Origin: Candidatus Omnitrophota bacterium
GTDB lineage: Bacteria; Omnitrophota; JAUWXU01
DNA length: 36,142 bases
Direction of reading: 5' to 3'
Assembly (NCBI GenBank): GCA_034717435.1
Contig: JAYELI010000030.1
Coordinates: 1-36,142 of the forward strand
The stretch's first letter is position 1, and every line of letters begins with the position of its first letter. The position numbers were made by a program, and so were the translations under genes. Positions 20,016 to 29,713 of this stretch are shown here, one piece after another. The notes below the pieces were generated by a model, which did not search any database, had not been told where the DNA came from, and saw only the letters and a list, made by a program, of their open reading frames with translations.

Positions 20016-21030
20016 TTATAAGTTTTCGAGAAATTTAATTGCCCAGTATCCGTTGAAAAAAAGAGATGATTCCAGGCTGCTGGTCATTGACCGCAAAAAA
20101 AGCAGGATAAAACATTGTTATTTTAAAAACATTCAGGATTTTTTAAACAAAGACGATTTGATTGTTTTTAATGATACAAAGGTGATTTCTGCCAGGTTGA
20201 TCGGCAGAAAGGAAGATACCGGAGGAAAGGTAGAGTTTTTATTAACGGAAAGGATAGGTTCTCGCCTCTGGCGCGCTTTGGTAAAACCCGGTCAACGGGT
20301 AAAAACCGGAACCAGGGTAATTTTTAATAACAGGCTGAGCTCGGAGGTTATGGGATTTGAACAAGGGATGCGTTTGGTGAAATTTAATTCGGGTAACGGA
20401 AATTTTGAATCCGAATTGGATAATGCCGCAAAAATCCCCCTTCCTCCTTATATAAAAAGGGATGTTGAGCCTGCGGACAAGGAAAGATACCAGACGATAT
20501 ACGCCTCTAAACAGGGGGCGGTCGCTGCTCCTACCGCGGGGCTGCATTTCACGAAAAGAAGTTTTTTAGGGCTAAAAAAGAAAGGGGTAGAAACGGCTTT
20601 TTTGACTCTCCATGTAAATTATGCTACATTTAGACCGGTAACAGAAAATGAGGTATCGAGGCATAAGATGCATAAGGAATATTACGAGCTTTTGCCAAAG
20701 GCAGCCGGCCAGATAAACAGGGCCCGGGACAAAAAAGACCGCATTATCGCTGTCGGGACTACGTCCTGCCGTGTTTTGGAAACCGCGGCTCTTAACCTTG
20801 AAGCCCTGAAAGTTACCCCTCAAAAAGGTTGGACAGACCTGTTTATTCATCCGCCTTATAACTTTAAGATTGTCAACGGGATGCTGACCAATTTTCATTT
20901 TCCCAGGACAACGCTGTTTATGCTGGTCAGCGCTTTTTGCGGGCATAAGCTGATTGTTAAAGCCTATCAGGAGGCGATAGAACGAAAATACCGCTTTTTC
21001 AGCTATGGGGATGCGATGTTGATGATTTAA
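19996..21030 (+). CDS. queA: S-adenosylmethionine:tRNA ribosyltransferase-isomerase
   Basis: Transfers and rearranges the ribose of SAM onto preQ1 in tRNA to make epoxyqueuosine. It has 344 residues, the family's normal length. Typical blocks are the N-terminal [32 protein letters not shown], the substrate region APTAGLHFT (about 178-186), HVNYATFRPV, VGTTSCRVLE and the C-terminal NFHFPRTTLFMLVSAFCG. The start overlaps the end of spoIID. tgt follows after a 129-base gap containing short repeats. The pair covers two queuosine steps; QueG/QueH is not in the window. Confidence 0.96.
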   Translation: MKLSDFDYKFSRNLIAQYPLKKRDDSRLLVIDRKKSRIKHCYFKNIQDFLNKDDLIVFNDTKVISARLIGRKEDTGGKVEFLLTERIGSRLWRALVKPGQRVKTGTRVIFNNRLSSEVMGFEQGMRLVKFNSGNGNFESELDNAAKIPLPPYIKRDVEPADKERYQTIYASKQGAVAAPTAGLHFTKRSFLGLKKKGVETAFLTLHVNYATFRPVTENEVSRHKMHKEYYELLPKAAGQINRARDKKDRIIAVGTTSCRVLETAALNLEALKVTPQKGWTDLFIHPPYNFKIVNGMLTNFHFPRTTLFMLVSAFCGHKLIVKAYQEAIERKYRFFSYGDAMLMI

Positions 21031-21033
21031 ACC

Positions 21034-22284
<1,251 letters not shown>

Positions 22285-22557
22285 ATGGAACAAGCCACGC
22301 CTAATCCAATCGTATCTTTGATGCCGATTATCCTGATTTTTATCGTTTTTTACTTCCTTCTTATTCGGCCGCAGCAGAAGAGGCAGAAAGAACACAGCCA
22401 GATGCTTTCAGAATTAAAAAAGGGTGATCGCATCGTGACCAACGGAGGAATTTACGGGATGATTACTAACGTTAAAGAAAAAACATTGATGCTGAAAATT
22501 GATGAAAATGTGAAGATAGAGCTTCAAAAGAGCGCTGTCGGTTACATCCAGAAATAA
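22285..22557 (+). CDS. yajC: Preprotein translocase accessory subunit YajC
   Basis: Small inner-membrane protein that joins SecDF in the Sec holotranslocon. It has 90 residues, with one membrane helix at about 8-27 (PIVSLMPIILIFIVFYFLLI) followed by the hallmark RPQQKRQKEH, then a cytoplasmic part with LKKGDRIVTNGGIYGMI. The ATG directly follows the tgt stop and has GGGAGGTGA upstream. The tgt-yajC-secD order is widely conserved. An 83-base gap with a hairpin separates it from secDF. Confidence 0.95.
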   Translation: MEQATPNPIVSLMPIILIFIVFYFLLIRPQQKRQKEHSQMLSELKKGDRIVTNGGIYGMITNVKEKTLMLKIDENVKIELQKSAVGYIQK

Positions 22558-22567
22558 ATTACATGTG

Positions 22568-22614
22568 AGCTGTGAGCTTTGGGTTTTGGGCTGTGCGCTA
22601 AAAAGCTCATAGCT
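22568..22614 (+). repeat. Hairpin in the yajC-secDF gap, AGCT-type
   Basis: AGCTGTGAGCTTT at 22568-22580 pairs with AAAGCTCATAGCT at 22602-22614 (13 positions, one G-U; loop 21 bases). The repeated AGCT/GAGCT words resemble the 25-bp spacer hairpin at 9859-9915. It lacks a following T-run, so it is not a classical terminator. Within an operon it might affect the yajC to secDF ratio; this is speculative. Confidence 0.5.
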
Positions 22615-22640
22615 AATCAGCGTAAGGAAGGGTAGAGATC

Positions 22641-24800
22641 ATGATCAGGAACCTAAAATGGAAGACCGCCTTAATAGCCGTGGTTATTGCAGTAGCTATT
22701 TGGCTGGTTTATCCGCCGGCGGAAAAGATAAACCTGGGTTTAGACCTTCAGGGAGGAATGCATTTGGTCCTGGAGGTAGATACTTCCAGTCTGCCCGCAA
22801 AAGCCAGAGCAGGCGCTATAGATAGGGCCCTGGAGATAATCAGGAACAGGGTAGACCAGTTCGGCGTAAGTGAACCTTCGATCCAGAAGCAGGGAGTTGA
22901 CCAGATCATTATTCAATTGCCCGGGATAACAGACCGAAAACGGGCTATCGGCCTGATCGGCAAAACCGCGCTCTTGGAATTCAGGCTGGTTTCAAACGAT
23001 CAGCAGAAAATAAAAGACAGCCAGGCCGGCAACGTTCCTGAAGGCTATGAGTTAAAATATTTAGATAAAAAACCGATCCTTTTGCAAAAACAGGCCTCGC
23101 TTAGCGGAGATTCGTTAGTAGATGCTTTTGTCAAATTTGATCAGTCGGGTTTTAATCAGCCGACAGTCGGATTTCAATTGGACCGAAAAAGCGGCCGGAA
23201 GTTTAGCCGTGTTACCCGGGAGAACGTAGGCCGTAAATTAGCCATTCTTTTGGACGGGGTGGTTCAATCGGCGCCGATGATAAGAGAAGAAATACCCAGT
23301 GGAGAGGGAGTTATTACCGGAGGATTTACTCAGGACGAAGCTTCCGACCTTGCGATAAAGCTTCGGGCCGGAGCTTTACCCGCTCCAATAAAAATTGTTG
23401 AAGAAAGGACAATCGGTCCTACCTTAGGCAGGGATTCTATCGAACAAGGCATAAAAGCTGTTATTTACGGAGGAATAGCCATACTTGTTTTTATGGCTGT
23501 TTATTATTTTTTGGCGGGATTGGTGGCAAACTTTGCGCTTTTTCTCAATCTGGCTATCCTTCTTGGCGCCTTATCCTATTTTCGCGCTTCATTGACACTG
23601 CCCGGTATTGCCGGCATTGTTTTGACTATCGGTATCTCTGTTGATGCCAGTGTGTTGATTTTTGAGCGGATCAGGGAAGAGCTGAAATTGGGCAAGACCA
23701 TTCGTCTTGCTATTACCAGCGGATACAAAAGGGCTTTTCTCACCATATTGGACGCAAATTTAACTACCCTGATCACAGCCCTTATCCTTTTCAAGTTTGG
23801 CACCGGGCCGATCCGCGGGTTTGCTGTCACGTTGTCGATTGGTATTTTAGCCAGTATGTTTACCTCTTTATTTGTCAGCCGGGTAATTTTTGATATCCTG
23901 ACTTTAAATAAGAAGTTTACCAATCTTAAAATGTTTCGTTTGATCGGGCCGACCAAGATCGATTTTATCGCTAAAAGGCGTATAGCTTACCTGTTTTCAA
24001 TAGCAGCTATTTTAGCCGGGCTTATCGGGTTTGCTTTTCGGGGAGAAAAGAATTTTGGTATTGACTTTAGCGGAGGGGTGCTGCAGCAATTCAGGTTTAA
24101 AAAACCGGTAGCGGCGGATAATATTCGCAGTACCTTAAAAGAAATAGGGTTATCCGGCTCGCAAATCCAGCATTTCGGAAATGATAAAGAGGTTATTATC
24201 AGGACAGCCGGGGTTAGCCAGGAACAGATCAGCCCGAAATTTAAAGAGGTTTTTAAAGATAATCCGTTCGAGATGTTAAGGATAGAAAAAGTCGGGGCAT
24301 CTATCGGGAGCCAATTAAGAACCAAGGCGATAACCGCGCTTTTTCTGGCGCTTCTGGGTATTTGCATCTACATTACCGTCCGGTTTAAATTTAAATTTGC
24401 TATTGCCGCTATCATTGCTGTTTTTCACGATGTCCTGTTTACGGTCGGCATTTTCAGCTTAACCGGCAGAGAAATTTCATTGCCGATAATTGCCGCCCTG
24501 CTTACTATAGTAGGTTATTCATTGAATGATACCATTGTGGTTTTTGACCGGATCAGGGAAGATTTGAAGTTGATGCGCAAGGCGAACTATAGAACGATCA
24601 TTAATACCAGCATAAACCAGACCCTTTCCCGGACATTGCTTACGTCTTTAACCAGTCTTTTGGTGATTGTGGCCCTGTATCTTTTTGGAGGAGAAGTTAT
24701 AAATAACTTTGCCTTTGCGCTGATGGTCGGGATTCTAATCGGAACATATTCCTCTATCTTTATCGCCAGCCCGCTGGTATTTCTGTGGTCAAAGAAATGA
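22641..24800 (+). CDS. secDF: SecDF fusion, protein-export membrane protein
   Basis: Uses the proton-motive force to pull proteins out of the Sec channel on the periplasmic side. SecD and SecF are fused in one chain of 719 residues, as in Bacillus; many Gram-negatives have them separate. SecD part: first membrane helix at about 8-24, LGLDLQGGMHLVLEVD, a periplasmic P1 domain, then five membrane helices (about 270-415) with GISVDASVLIFERIREEL. SecF part: a helix near 447-463, FGIDFSGGVLQQFRF, a periplasmic loop, then five helices with GYSLNDTIVVFDRIREDL. The conserved Asp residues in the two DAS/NDT motifs fit the proton path. SD AAGGAAGG precedes the ATG. The C-terminal tail is very short. 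Confidence 0.96.
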   Translation: MIRNLKWKTALIAVVIAVAIWLVYPPAEKINLGLDLQGGMHLVLEVDTSSLPAKARAGAIDRALEIIRNRVDQFGVSEPSIQKQGVDQIIIQLPGITDRKRAIGLIGKTALLEFRLVSNDQQKIKDSQAGNVPEGYELKYLDKKPILLQKQASLSGDSLVDAFVKFDQSGFNQPTVGFQLDRKSGRKFSRVTRENVGRKLAILLDGVVQSAPMIREEIPSGEGVITGGFTQDEASDLAIKLRAGALPAPIKIVEERTIGPTLGRDSIEQGIKAVIYGGIAILVFMAVYYFLAGLVANFALFLNLAILLGALSYFRASLTLPGIAGIVLTIGISVDASVLIFERIREELKLGKTIRLAITSGYKRAFLTILDANLTTLITALILFKFGTGPIRGFAVTLSIGILASMFTSLFVSRVIFDILTLNKKFTNLKMFRLIGPTKIDFIAKRRIAYLFSIAAILAGLIGFAFRGEKNFGIDFSGGVLQQFRFKKPVAADNIRSTLKEIGLSGSQIQHFGNDKEVIIRTAGVSQEQISPKFKEVFKDNPFEMLRIEKVGASIGSQLRTKAITALFLALLGICIYITVRFKFKFAIAAIIAVFHDVLFTVGIFSLTGREISLPIIAALLTIVGYSLNDTIVVFDRIREDLKLMRKANYRTIINTSINQTLSRTLLTSLTSLLVIVALYLFGGEVINNFAFALMVGILIGTYSSIFIASPLVFLWSKK

Positions 24801-24853
24801 TGGGGGTAAGCAGTCTTTTTACCTCGCTACGCTCGGCAAAAAACCATGCCCGC

Positions 24854-24991
24854 CCCCGGCTTGTCCGGGGAATGATGATCTGATAGTAGGGACAGGTCGA
24901 GACCTGTCCTAAGGAGTTCCGGGGACACCATACTTAATTATTCCGGAATTATCTGTCGGAATTAAATAATTAAGTATGGTGTCCCCGGAAC
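24854..24991 (+). repeat. Cluster of REP-like palindromes before recJ
   Basis: Three hairpins lie in a row. CCCCGG/CCGGGG is at 24854-24859 and 24865-24870. GGACAGGTC/GACCTGTCC is at 24890-24898 and 24901-24909 with a 2-base GA loop. A perfect 27-bp arm pair is at 24916-24942 and 24965-24991, starting GTTCCGGGGACACC and enclosing 22 bases. A small ACAGC/GCTGT hairpin follows at about 24992-25005. The long palindrome contains a TATGGTGTCCCCGGAA word that I recall as recurring in repeats of several bacterial phyla; this was not checked. There is no coding capacity. Segment 24801-24853 shows nothing else I recognise. Confidence 0.7.
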
Positions 24992-25020
24992 AGCGCGAAG
25001 CTGTCCCTAACGAGGTAATG

Positions 25021-26715
25021 ATGCAAAAGATCTGGGAAGTAAAAGAGCAAAATATAGAGCTGCAAGAGCAGTTGTCCCGGGCGCTGAAAGCGCCCCGGAT
25101 CATCAGCCAGCTTTTGATAAATAGAGGGGTGGGTTCCTGCAAAGAGGCCCAGGGGTTTCTGGAGGGCGGCTTTGCTGATTTACATGACCCGTTTTTGCTG
25201 AAAGACATAAAGCAGGCGGTCAGGCGGATAAAAAAGGCTGTTTCCGGGCAGGAACAGGTTATGATCTGCGGAGATTATGATGTAGACGGGGTTACCAGCG
25301 TGGCGATTATGGTAAAAGTCCTTACTAAGCTGGGCCTGCGTCCAAAGCATTATATTCCTGACCGGCTCAAGGAAGGTTATGGGTTGAATAAGCCTGTGAT
25401 CCGGAAGGCCGGCCGGGAGGGCGTTTCATTGCTGATTGCCTTAGACTGCGGGACCGCTAATTTTAAAGAAGTAGAGTATGCCGCTGGTTTAGGGATCGAC
25501 ACCATAATCGTAGACCATCACCAGCCCGGCGATGGACTGATCCCCAAAGCATTAGCAGTGATCAATCCCAAAAGAGGCGATTCCACCTACCCCTATAAAG
25601 ACCTTGCCGCTGTGGGGTTAGTATTTAAATTAATCCAGGTATTGACCGGTCAACAAGAGGCCCTGAGTTATTTAGATCTGGTTACCCTGGGCACCATAGC
25701 TGATGTTGTTCCGATGACCGGCGAAAACAGGCTGATTGTCAGGAATGGGCTGGATCGTCTTACCAATACCAGATCACCGGGCATAAGGGCCTTGATCGGG
25801 ATATCCGGCTTAAGCAATAAAGAAATAACCAGCCGGCATGTCAGCTATATCCTTGCTCCCCGTCTTAATGCCGCCGGCCGGATTGATTCAGCAGCTCTTT
25901 CCTTAGGCCTCCTTTTAACTTCTGAAAATCAAGAAGCCGTCTCGCTAGCCAAAATCCTTGACCAAAAGAACAAGGAGCGGCAAAAAATACAACAGAAGAC
26001 ATTTACCGAAATCATAGGAAAAATAGAAGAGGGCAAGGAGATAAATTTTAAAGTTCATAAAACCATAATATTGTGGAATGAAAATTGGCATTTGGGAATA
26101 GTGGGTATTGTTGCTTCCAAAATCGCCGAAAGATATTATCGTCCAACAATAATTATTTCCCTTAAAGAAGGCGTGGGCAAAGGCTCAGGCAGGTCAATAA
26201 GAGATTTTCACCTATTTAACGCGGTTAAAAAATGCGGGCGGTTTTTGGAGCGTTTCGGCGGGCATAAAAAAGCGATCGGCCTGACCGTAATGGCCGATAA
26301 CCTAAGTGATTTTCGACAGATGGCCAACCTGGTAGCTTCTGAAGAGCTCAGTTGGCAGGACCTGACGCCTAAGGTAGAAATTGACAGCGAAATATCGTTA
26401 AACGACCTATCACTGGAGCTCTTGGAAGAAATAAAAAAACTTCAGCCGTTTGGCCCGCAAAACCGCTATCCGGTATTCTCATCACCGAATGTTATCTTAA
26501 AAACCGCTCCCGAAGTTGTGGGCCGGAGGCATTTGAAAATGTGGATTACTGATAATGGCGCTGTCTATCCGGCTATCTGGTATGACAAGGCCGTGCTTTC
26601 TTCTCTGGATTGGGAAAAAAAACCTTTTGCCGTAGCCTATTCTCCCAGTGTTCGCGTTTGGCAGGGAAGAAAAGAACTTCACCTGGAGATCAAAGATATA
26701 AAATTGAAAGACTGA
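25021..26715 (+). CDS. recJ: Single-stranded-DNA exonuclease RecJ
   Basis: 5'-3' exonuclease in recombination and mismatch repair. The DHH-family motifs are GDYDVDGVTS (84-93), LDCGTANF, and IVDHHQP (163-169); a later HLGIVGIVASKIAERYYRP block and GRSIRDFHL..GGHKKAIG belong to DHHA1, with an OB-like C-terminal part. An open frame extends back to 24976, but those codons lie in the palindrome cluster and encode nothing family-like. The start was put at ATG 25021 (GAGGT at 25012-25016; ATG 25018 is the alternative), giving 564-565 residues, the usual length. The stop at 26715 directly abuts the end of the opposite-strand rpmB, with no room for a separate terminator. Confidence 0.93.
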   Translation: MQKIWEVKEQNIELQEQLSRALKAPRIISQLLINRGVGSCKEAQGFLEGGFADLHDPFLLKDIKQAVRRIKKAVSGQEQVMICGDYDVDGVTSVAIMVKVLTKLGLRPKHYIPDRLKEGYGLNKPVIRKAGREGVSLLIALDCGTANFKEVEYAAGLGIDTIIVDHHQPGDGLIPKALAVINPKRGDSTYPYKDLAAVGLVFKLIQVLTGQQEALSYLDLVTLGTIADVVPMTGENRLIVRNGLDRLTNTRSPGIRALIGISGLSNKEITSRHVSYILAPRLNAAGRIDSAALSLGLLLTSENQEAVSLAKILDQKNKERQKIQQKTFTEIIGKIEEGKEINFKVHKTIILWNENWHLGIVGIVASKIAERYYRPTIIISLKEGVGKGSGRSIRDFHLFNAVKKCGRFLERFGGHKKAIGLTVMADNLSDFRQMANLVASEELSWQDLTPKVEIDSEISLNDLSLELLEEIKKLQPFGPQNRYPVFSSPNVILKTAPEVVGRRHLKMWITDNGAVYPAIWYDKAVLSSLDWEKKPFAVAYSPSVRVWQGRKELHLEIKDIKLKD

Positions 26716-26946
26716 TTATTTTGCTTTCTTTATTTTACCGGCTTTGATGCAGTGAGTACAGACCATAAGGCTTTTGGGGGTGCCGTGAAAGATGACATTT
26801 ACTTTTTGAAGGTTAGGGAAAAATCTTCGCTTTGTTATCCCGGTAATTCTTCTTCCTGCCCCTCCTTTTTTCTTGGCTAACCCCCGGCGGGCAATGGAAT
26901 TGCCGACTTGGGGGGTTTTGCCGCAGATTGCGCAAACTTTTGCCAT
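26716..26946 (-). CDS. rpmB: 50S ribosomal protein L28
   Basis: The only minus-strand protein gene in the window. It has 76 residues from MAKVCAICGK. An upstream in-frame start would add eight residues (MTEKGDLI), but the ATG at 26946 has AAAGGAGA on its 5' side and gives the canonical N-terminus. Cys5, Cys8, Cys63 and Cys66 form two CxxC pairs, the zinc-binding (C+) variant of L28. In bacteria with both C+ and C- forms, zinc status controls which is made; only one is visible here. It is convergent with recJ at zero distance and divergent from recG, so it is probably transcribed alone from the 94-base gap at 26947-27040. Confidence 0.95.
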   Translation of the reverse strand: MAKVCAICGKTPQVGNSIARRGLAKKKGGAGRRITGITKRRFFPNLQKVNVIFHGTPKSLMVCTHCIKAGKIKKAK

Positions 26947-26965
26947 GATTAGATCTCCTTTTTCC

Positions 26966-27002
26966 GTCATTGCGAGTCTTCCTTCGGCGGGCTCGCAATC
27001 TC
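26966..27002. repeat. GTCATTGCGAG-type palindromic repeat
   Basis: ATTGCGAG at 26969-26976 pairs with CTCGCAAT at 26992-26999 around a 15-base GC-rich loop, bounded by GTC and CTC. It has the same general frame (GTCAT ... ATCTC) as the larger GTCATCCTGAGG repeats at 13283 and the window end, but a different core. It sits in the divergent rpmB/recG gap, so it lies in the promoter region of one or both. I see no clear -35/-10 pair for either gene. Confidence 0.55.
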
Positions 27003-27040
27003 TTTATGGAAATAATAATGTTATCATAAGGTAAGAAATT

Positions 27041-29131
27041 ATGCAACCAAAAACTTCTCCTCTTGAAATTTCGGCCAGGTTTATCAAAGGCGTTGGCCCG
27101 AAGAAGTTTGAAGTCCTTAACCGCCTGGGAATTTTTAACATATCGGATCTGATCTATTATTTTCCCCGCCGCTATGAAGACCGCAGCAATCTAAAGCCGA
27201 TCTCTGCGGTCAAGACAGGAGATTTCGAGACGATTAAAGGCAGGGTTTTAGCTTTAGGAAAAAGAAGAACCAGAAAAAGTATGATTATTTTTCAGTTAGC
27301 CGTCGGGGATCATTCCGGAGTTATTTATGCTACCTGGTTTAATCAGCCTTACATGGAAAAACGGTTTAAGAAAGGCGATGAAGTAATAATCAGCGGGAAG
27401 GTCGAACTTTATAAACGCCGGGAACTGCTCGTTGTGGATTACGAAATACTGACTGAAGACAACCAGGATACTATTCATACCGCCAGGATCGTCCCTGTTT
27501 ATCCGCTGATCCAGGACCTTAATCAAAGAGCTGTCCGAATAATTATGAAAAATGTCCTGGATAAATACGTTCAATATTTAAAAGATACTCTGCCTTTGGA
27601 CATAAGAAAGAAATACAAACTCTTTAACCTCCAGAATGCCGTCAAGAATATCCACTTTCCGGCAAGTTTTAATTATTACGATAAATCGCGGGAGAGATTA
27701 GTGTTCGAAGAGTTTTTTCTGTTGCAGATGGCTTTGGCTGCCCGCAAATATCATACAAAACAGGCTGCTGTCGGCATAAAGCACAGCGTAAAAAAAGAGC
27801 TTATTGGTTCGTTTGAGCAGCTGCTTTCGTTTAAACTGACTGAGGCACAGAAAAAAGTTATCGTCGAAGTCGAAAATGATATGAAAAGCCCCCGGCCGAT
27901 GAACAGATTGGTTCAGGGCGACGTGGGCAGCGGAAAGACAGCGGTGGCTGTTTACGCTCTGCTCCTCACTATTCAAAATGGTTATCAGGGCGCGATAATG
28001 GTTCCTACCGAAGTTCTGGCAGAGCAGCATTACATCAATTTTAGCCAGCTGCTTGTTTCCTTAAACATCAATCTCGGGCTTTTGATCAACGGCCTGAACC
28101 AAAAAATGCGGCAAAAGACATTAAGCGAATTGTCCAGCGGAAAGATAGATATTATTATCGGGACTCATTCCCTTATTCAGGAAAAAGTAGAATATAAAAA
28201 CCTGGGCCTGGTTATTATCGATGAACAGCATAAATTCGGGGTAAGCCAGCGGGGGCTTTTAAAAGAAAAAGGCCTGGTCCCCGACTGCCTGATTATGACA
28301 GCTACGCCTATTCCCAGGACCCTGGCCTTGACTTTGTACGGCGACCTGGACATATCGGTTATCGACGAAATGCCCCGGGGAAAAAAGCCAATAGCCACCT
28401 ATTGGGTCAGCAGCAGCAGGAGGGGCAGTGTCTATCAATTTATTAAAGAGCAACTTATGAAAAAAAAACAGGCTTATGTGGTTTATCCGATGATCGAGGA
28501 ATCAGAAAAACTTCAGGTGGAGTCTGCTGTTAAAAGCAAGCGGTATTTAGAAGAGAATGTTTTTAAAGGTTTCAGCGTAGGTTTGATCCACGGCAGGATG
28601 AAAGCCGGGGAAAAGGGAAGAGTCCTCCTGGATTTTAGGGATAAAAAGATAGACCTGTTGGTGGCAACCACGGTTATCGAAGTAGGCATTGATATTTCCA
28701 ATGCTTCGATTATGCTGGTCGAGAACGCAGAACGTTTTGGCCTGGCTCAGCTTCATCAATTAAGGGGAAGGGTGGGAAGGGGCAGTTCTGCTTCTTATTG
28801 CGTGCTGATTTCCGATGTTAAGGCTTCAGAGGCTTCCCAAAGATTAAAAGCCATGATCTCTACCGCAGATGGTTTTCAGATTGCCGAGTCGGATCTAGAA
28901 ATTCGCGGTCCGGGAGAATTCTTCGGAACCAGGCAGCACGGCCTGCCTGAATTAAAAATTGCCAATCTGACAAAAGACCTGCGCTTGCTTGAGCTTTCCC
29001 AGAGAGAAGCATTTGACCGGATAAAGGACGACCCCGCACTTTCTAAACCGCAAAACAGTGCGTTGAGGGATAAATTAAATTCGTCATTCCCCGGTTTGAA
29101 ATTGGAAGATGACAACAGGGCCGCAGGATGA
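27041..29131 (+). CDS. recG: ATP-dependent DNA helicase RecG
   Basis: Remodels stalled forks and branched DNA. It has 696 residues. The wedge (OB) domain is at about 60-140 (FETIKGRVLALGKRR...), the Walker A motif GDVGSGKT at 293-300, DEQH at 394-397, TATPIPRTLA and the RecG signature QLRGRVGRG..SYCVLI further on, with the C-terminal EIRGPGEFFGTRQHGLPE. The ATG has AAGGTAAG upstream. It begins the recG-rsmD-coaD string, a widely conserved order, and appears to lead the long operon running to fabD. RecG beside RuvABC in this window gives two independent routes for processing branched DNA. Confidence 0.97.
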   Translation: MQPKTSPLEISARFIKGVGPKKFEVLNRLGIFNISDLIYYFPRRYEDRSNLKPISAVKTGDFETIKGRVLALGKRRTRKSMIIFQLAVGDHSGVIYATWFNQPYMEKRFKKGDEVIISGKVELYKRRELLVVDYEILTEDNQDTIHTARIVPVYPLIQDLNQRAVRIIMKNVLDKYVQYLKDTLPLDIRKKYKLFNLQNAVKNIHFPASFNYYDKSRERLVFEEFFLLQMALAARKYHTKQAAVGIKHSVKKELIGSFEQLLSFKLTEAQKKVIVEVENDMKSPRPMNRLVQGDVGSGKTAVAVYALLLTIQNGYQGAIMVPTEVLAEQHYINFSQLLVSLNINLGLLINGLNQKMRQKTLSELSSGKIDIIIGTHSLIQEKVEYKNLGLVIIDEQHKFGVSQRGLLKEKGLVPDCLIMTATPIPRTLALTLYGDLDISVIDEMPRGKKPIATYWVSSSRRGSVYQFIKEQLMKKKQAYVVYPMIEESEKLQVESAVKSKRYLEENVFKGFSVGLIHGRMKAGEKGRVLLDFRDKKIDLLVATTVIEVGIDISNASIMLVENAERFGLAQLHQLRGRVGRGSSASYCVLISDVKASEASQRLKAMISTADGFQIAESDLEIRGPGEFFGTRQHGLPELKIANLTKDLRLLELSQREAFDRIKDDPALSKPQNSALRDKLNSSFPGLKLEDDNRAAG

Positions 29132-29152
29132 CGGCAGGAATATTGTGATGCG

Positions 29153-29713
29153 ATGAGAATAATTGCCGGAACAGCTAAGAATAGAAAATTAAATCTGCCC
29201 AAAGGCGTTAAGATCAGGTCTACTTTGAACAAGGTAAAGGAAGCGCTCTTTTCTATCCTTGGCGAATATGTACAGGGCAGAGAAGTCCTGGATCTTTTTG
29301 CCGGCAGTGGAGCTTTGGGGATCGAGGCCTTAAGCCGGGGCGCTAAAAGCGCGACATTTGTAGATAATAATCCTCACTTGATCAGGGCGATCGGAGAGAA
29401 CTTAAAAAATCTTGATTTTACAGGCAGATCCGTTGTGTTAGATCTTGATGCCCCCAGGGCGGTCGAGTATCTGGAAGCTGAAAATAAAAAGTTTGACCTT
29501 ATCTTAACAGACCCTCCTTATGGTATGGCAAATATTGTCTTGAAAAGCTTGACCGAATCTGATATACTTAAAAATTGTTTTGTTATTGTCGTTGAACATT
29601 ATAAAAAAGACATCTTAGCCGCCCGGGAAACTGGTTTAAAACGGGTTAAACTGGCGCGCTACGGCGATACAATGCTCTCATTCTATAAAGATAAAAGCGA
29701 GTGTAAAAAATGA
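29153..29713 (+). CDS. rsmD: 16S rRNA (guanine966-N2)-methyltransferase
   Basis: SAM-dependent modification of G966 in 16S rRNA. It has 186 residues. The N-terminus MRIIAGTAKNRKL is typical of RsmD, followed by STLNKVKEALFSIL. SAM-binding motif I is DLFAGSGALGIEALSRGA, and the catalytic DPPYG (in place of NPPY) is present. It starts 21 bases after recG; its stop overlaps coaD by ATGA. The recG-rsmD-coaD order supports the call over other small methyltransferases. Confidence 0.94.
   Translation: MRIIAGTAKNRKLNLPKGVKIRSTLNKVKEALFSILGEYVQGREVLDLFAGSGALGIEALSRGAKSATFVDNNPHLIRAIGENLKNLDFTGRSVVLDLDAPRAVEYLEAENKKFDLILTDPPYGMANIVLKSLTESDILKNCFVIVVEHYKKDILAARETGLKRVKLARYGDTMLSFYKDKSECKK

Noticed and set aside
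22558-22640. Transcription terminator between yajC and secDF
   Set aside because: A hairpin is present but no T-run follows, and the genes belong together functionally; kept only as a repeat.
24976-25020. Extended N-terminus of recJ
   Set aside because: These codons are inside a perfect palindrome, lack a ribosome site, and have no match to RecJ; the start at 25021 (or 25018) fits better.
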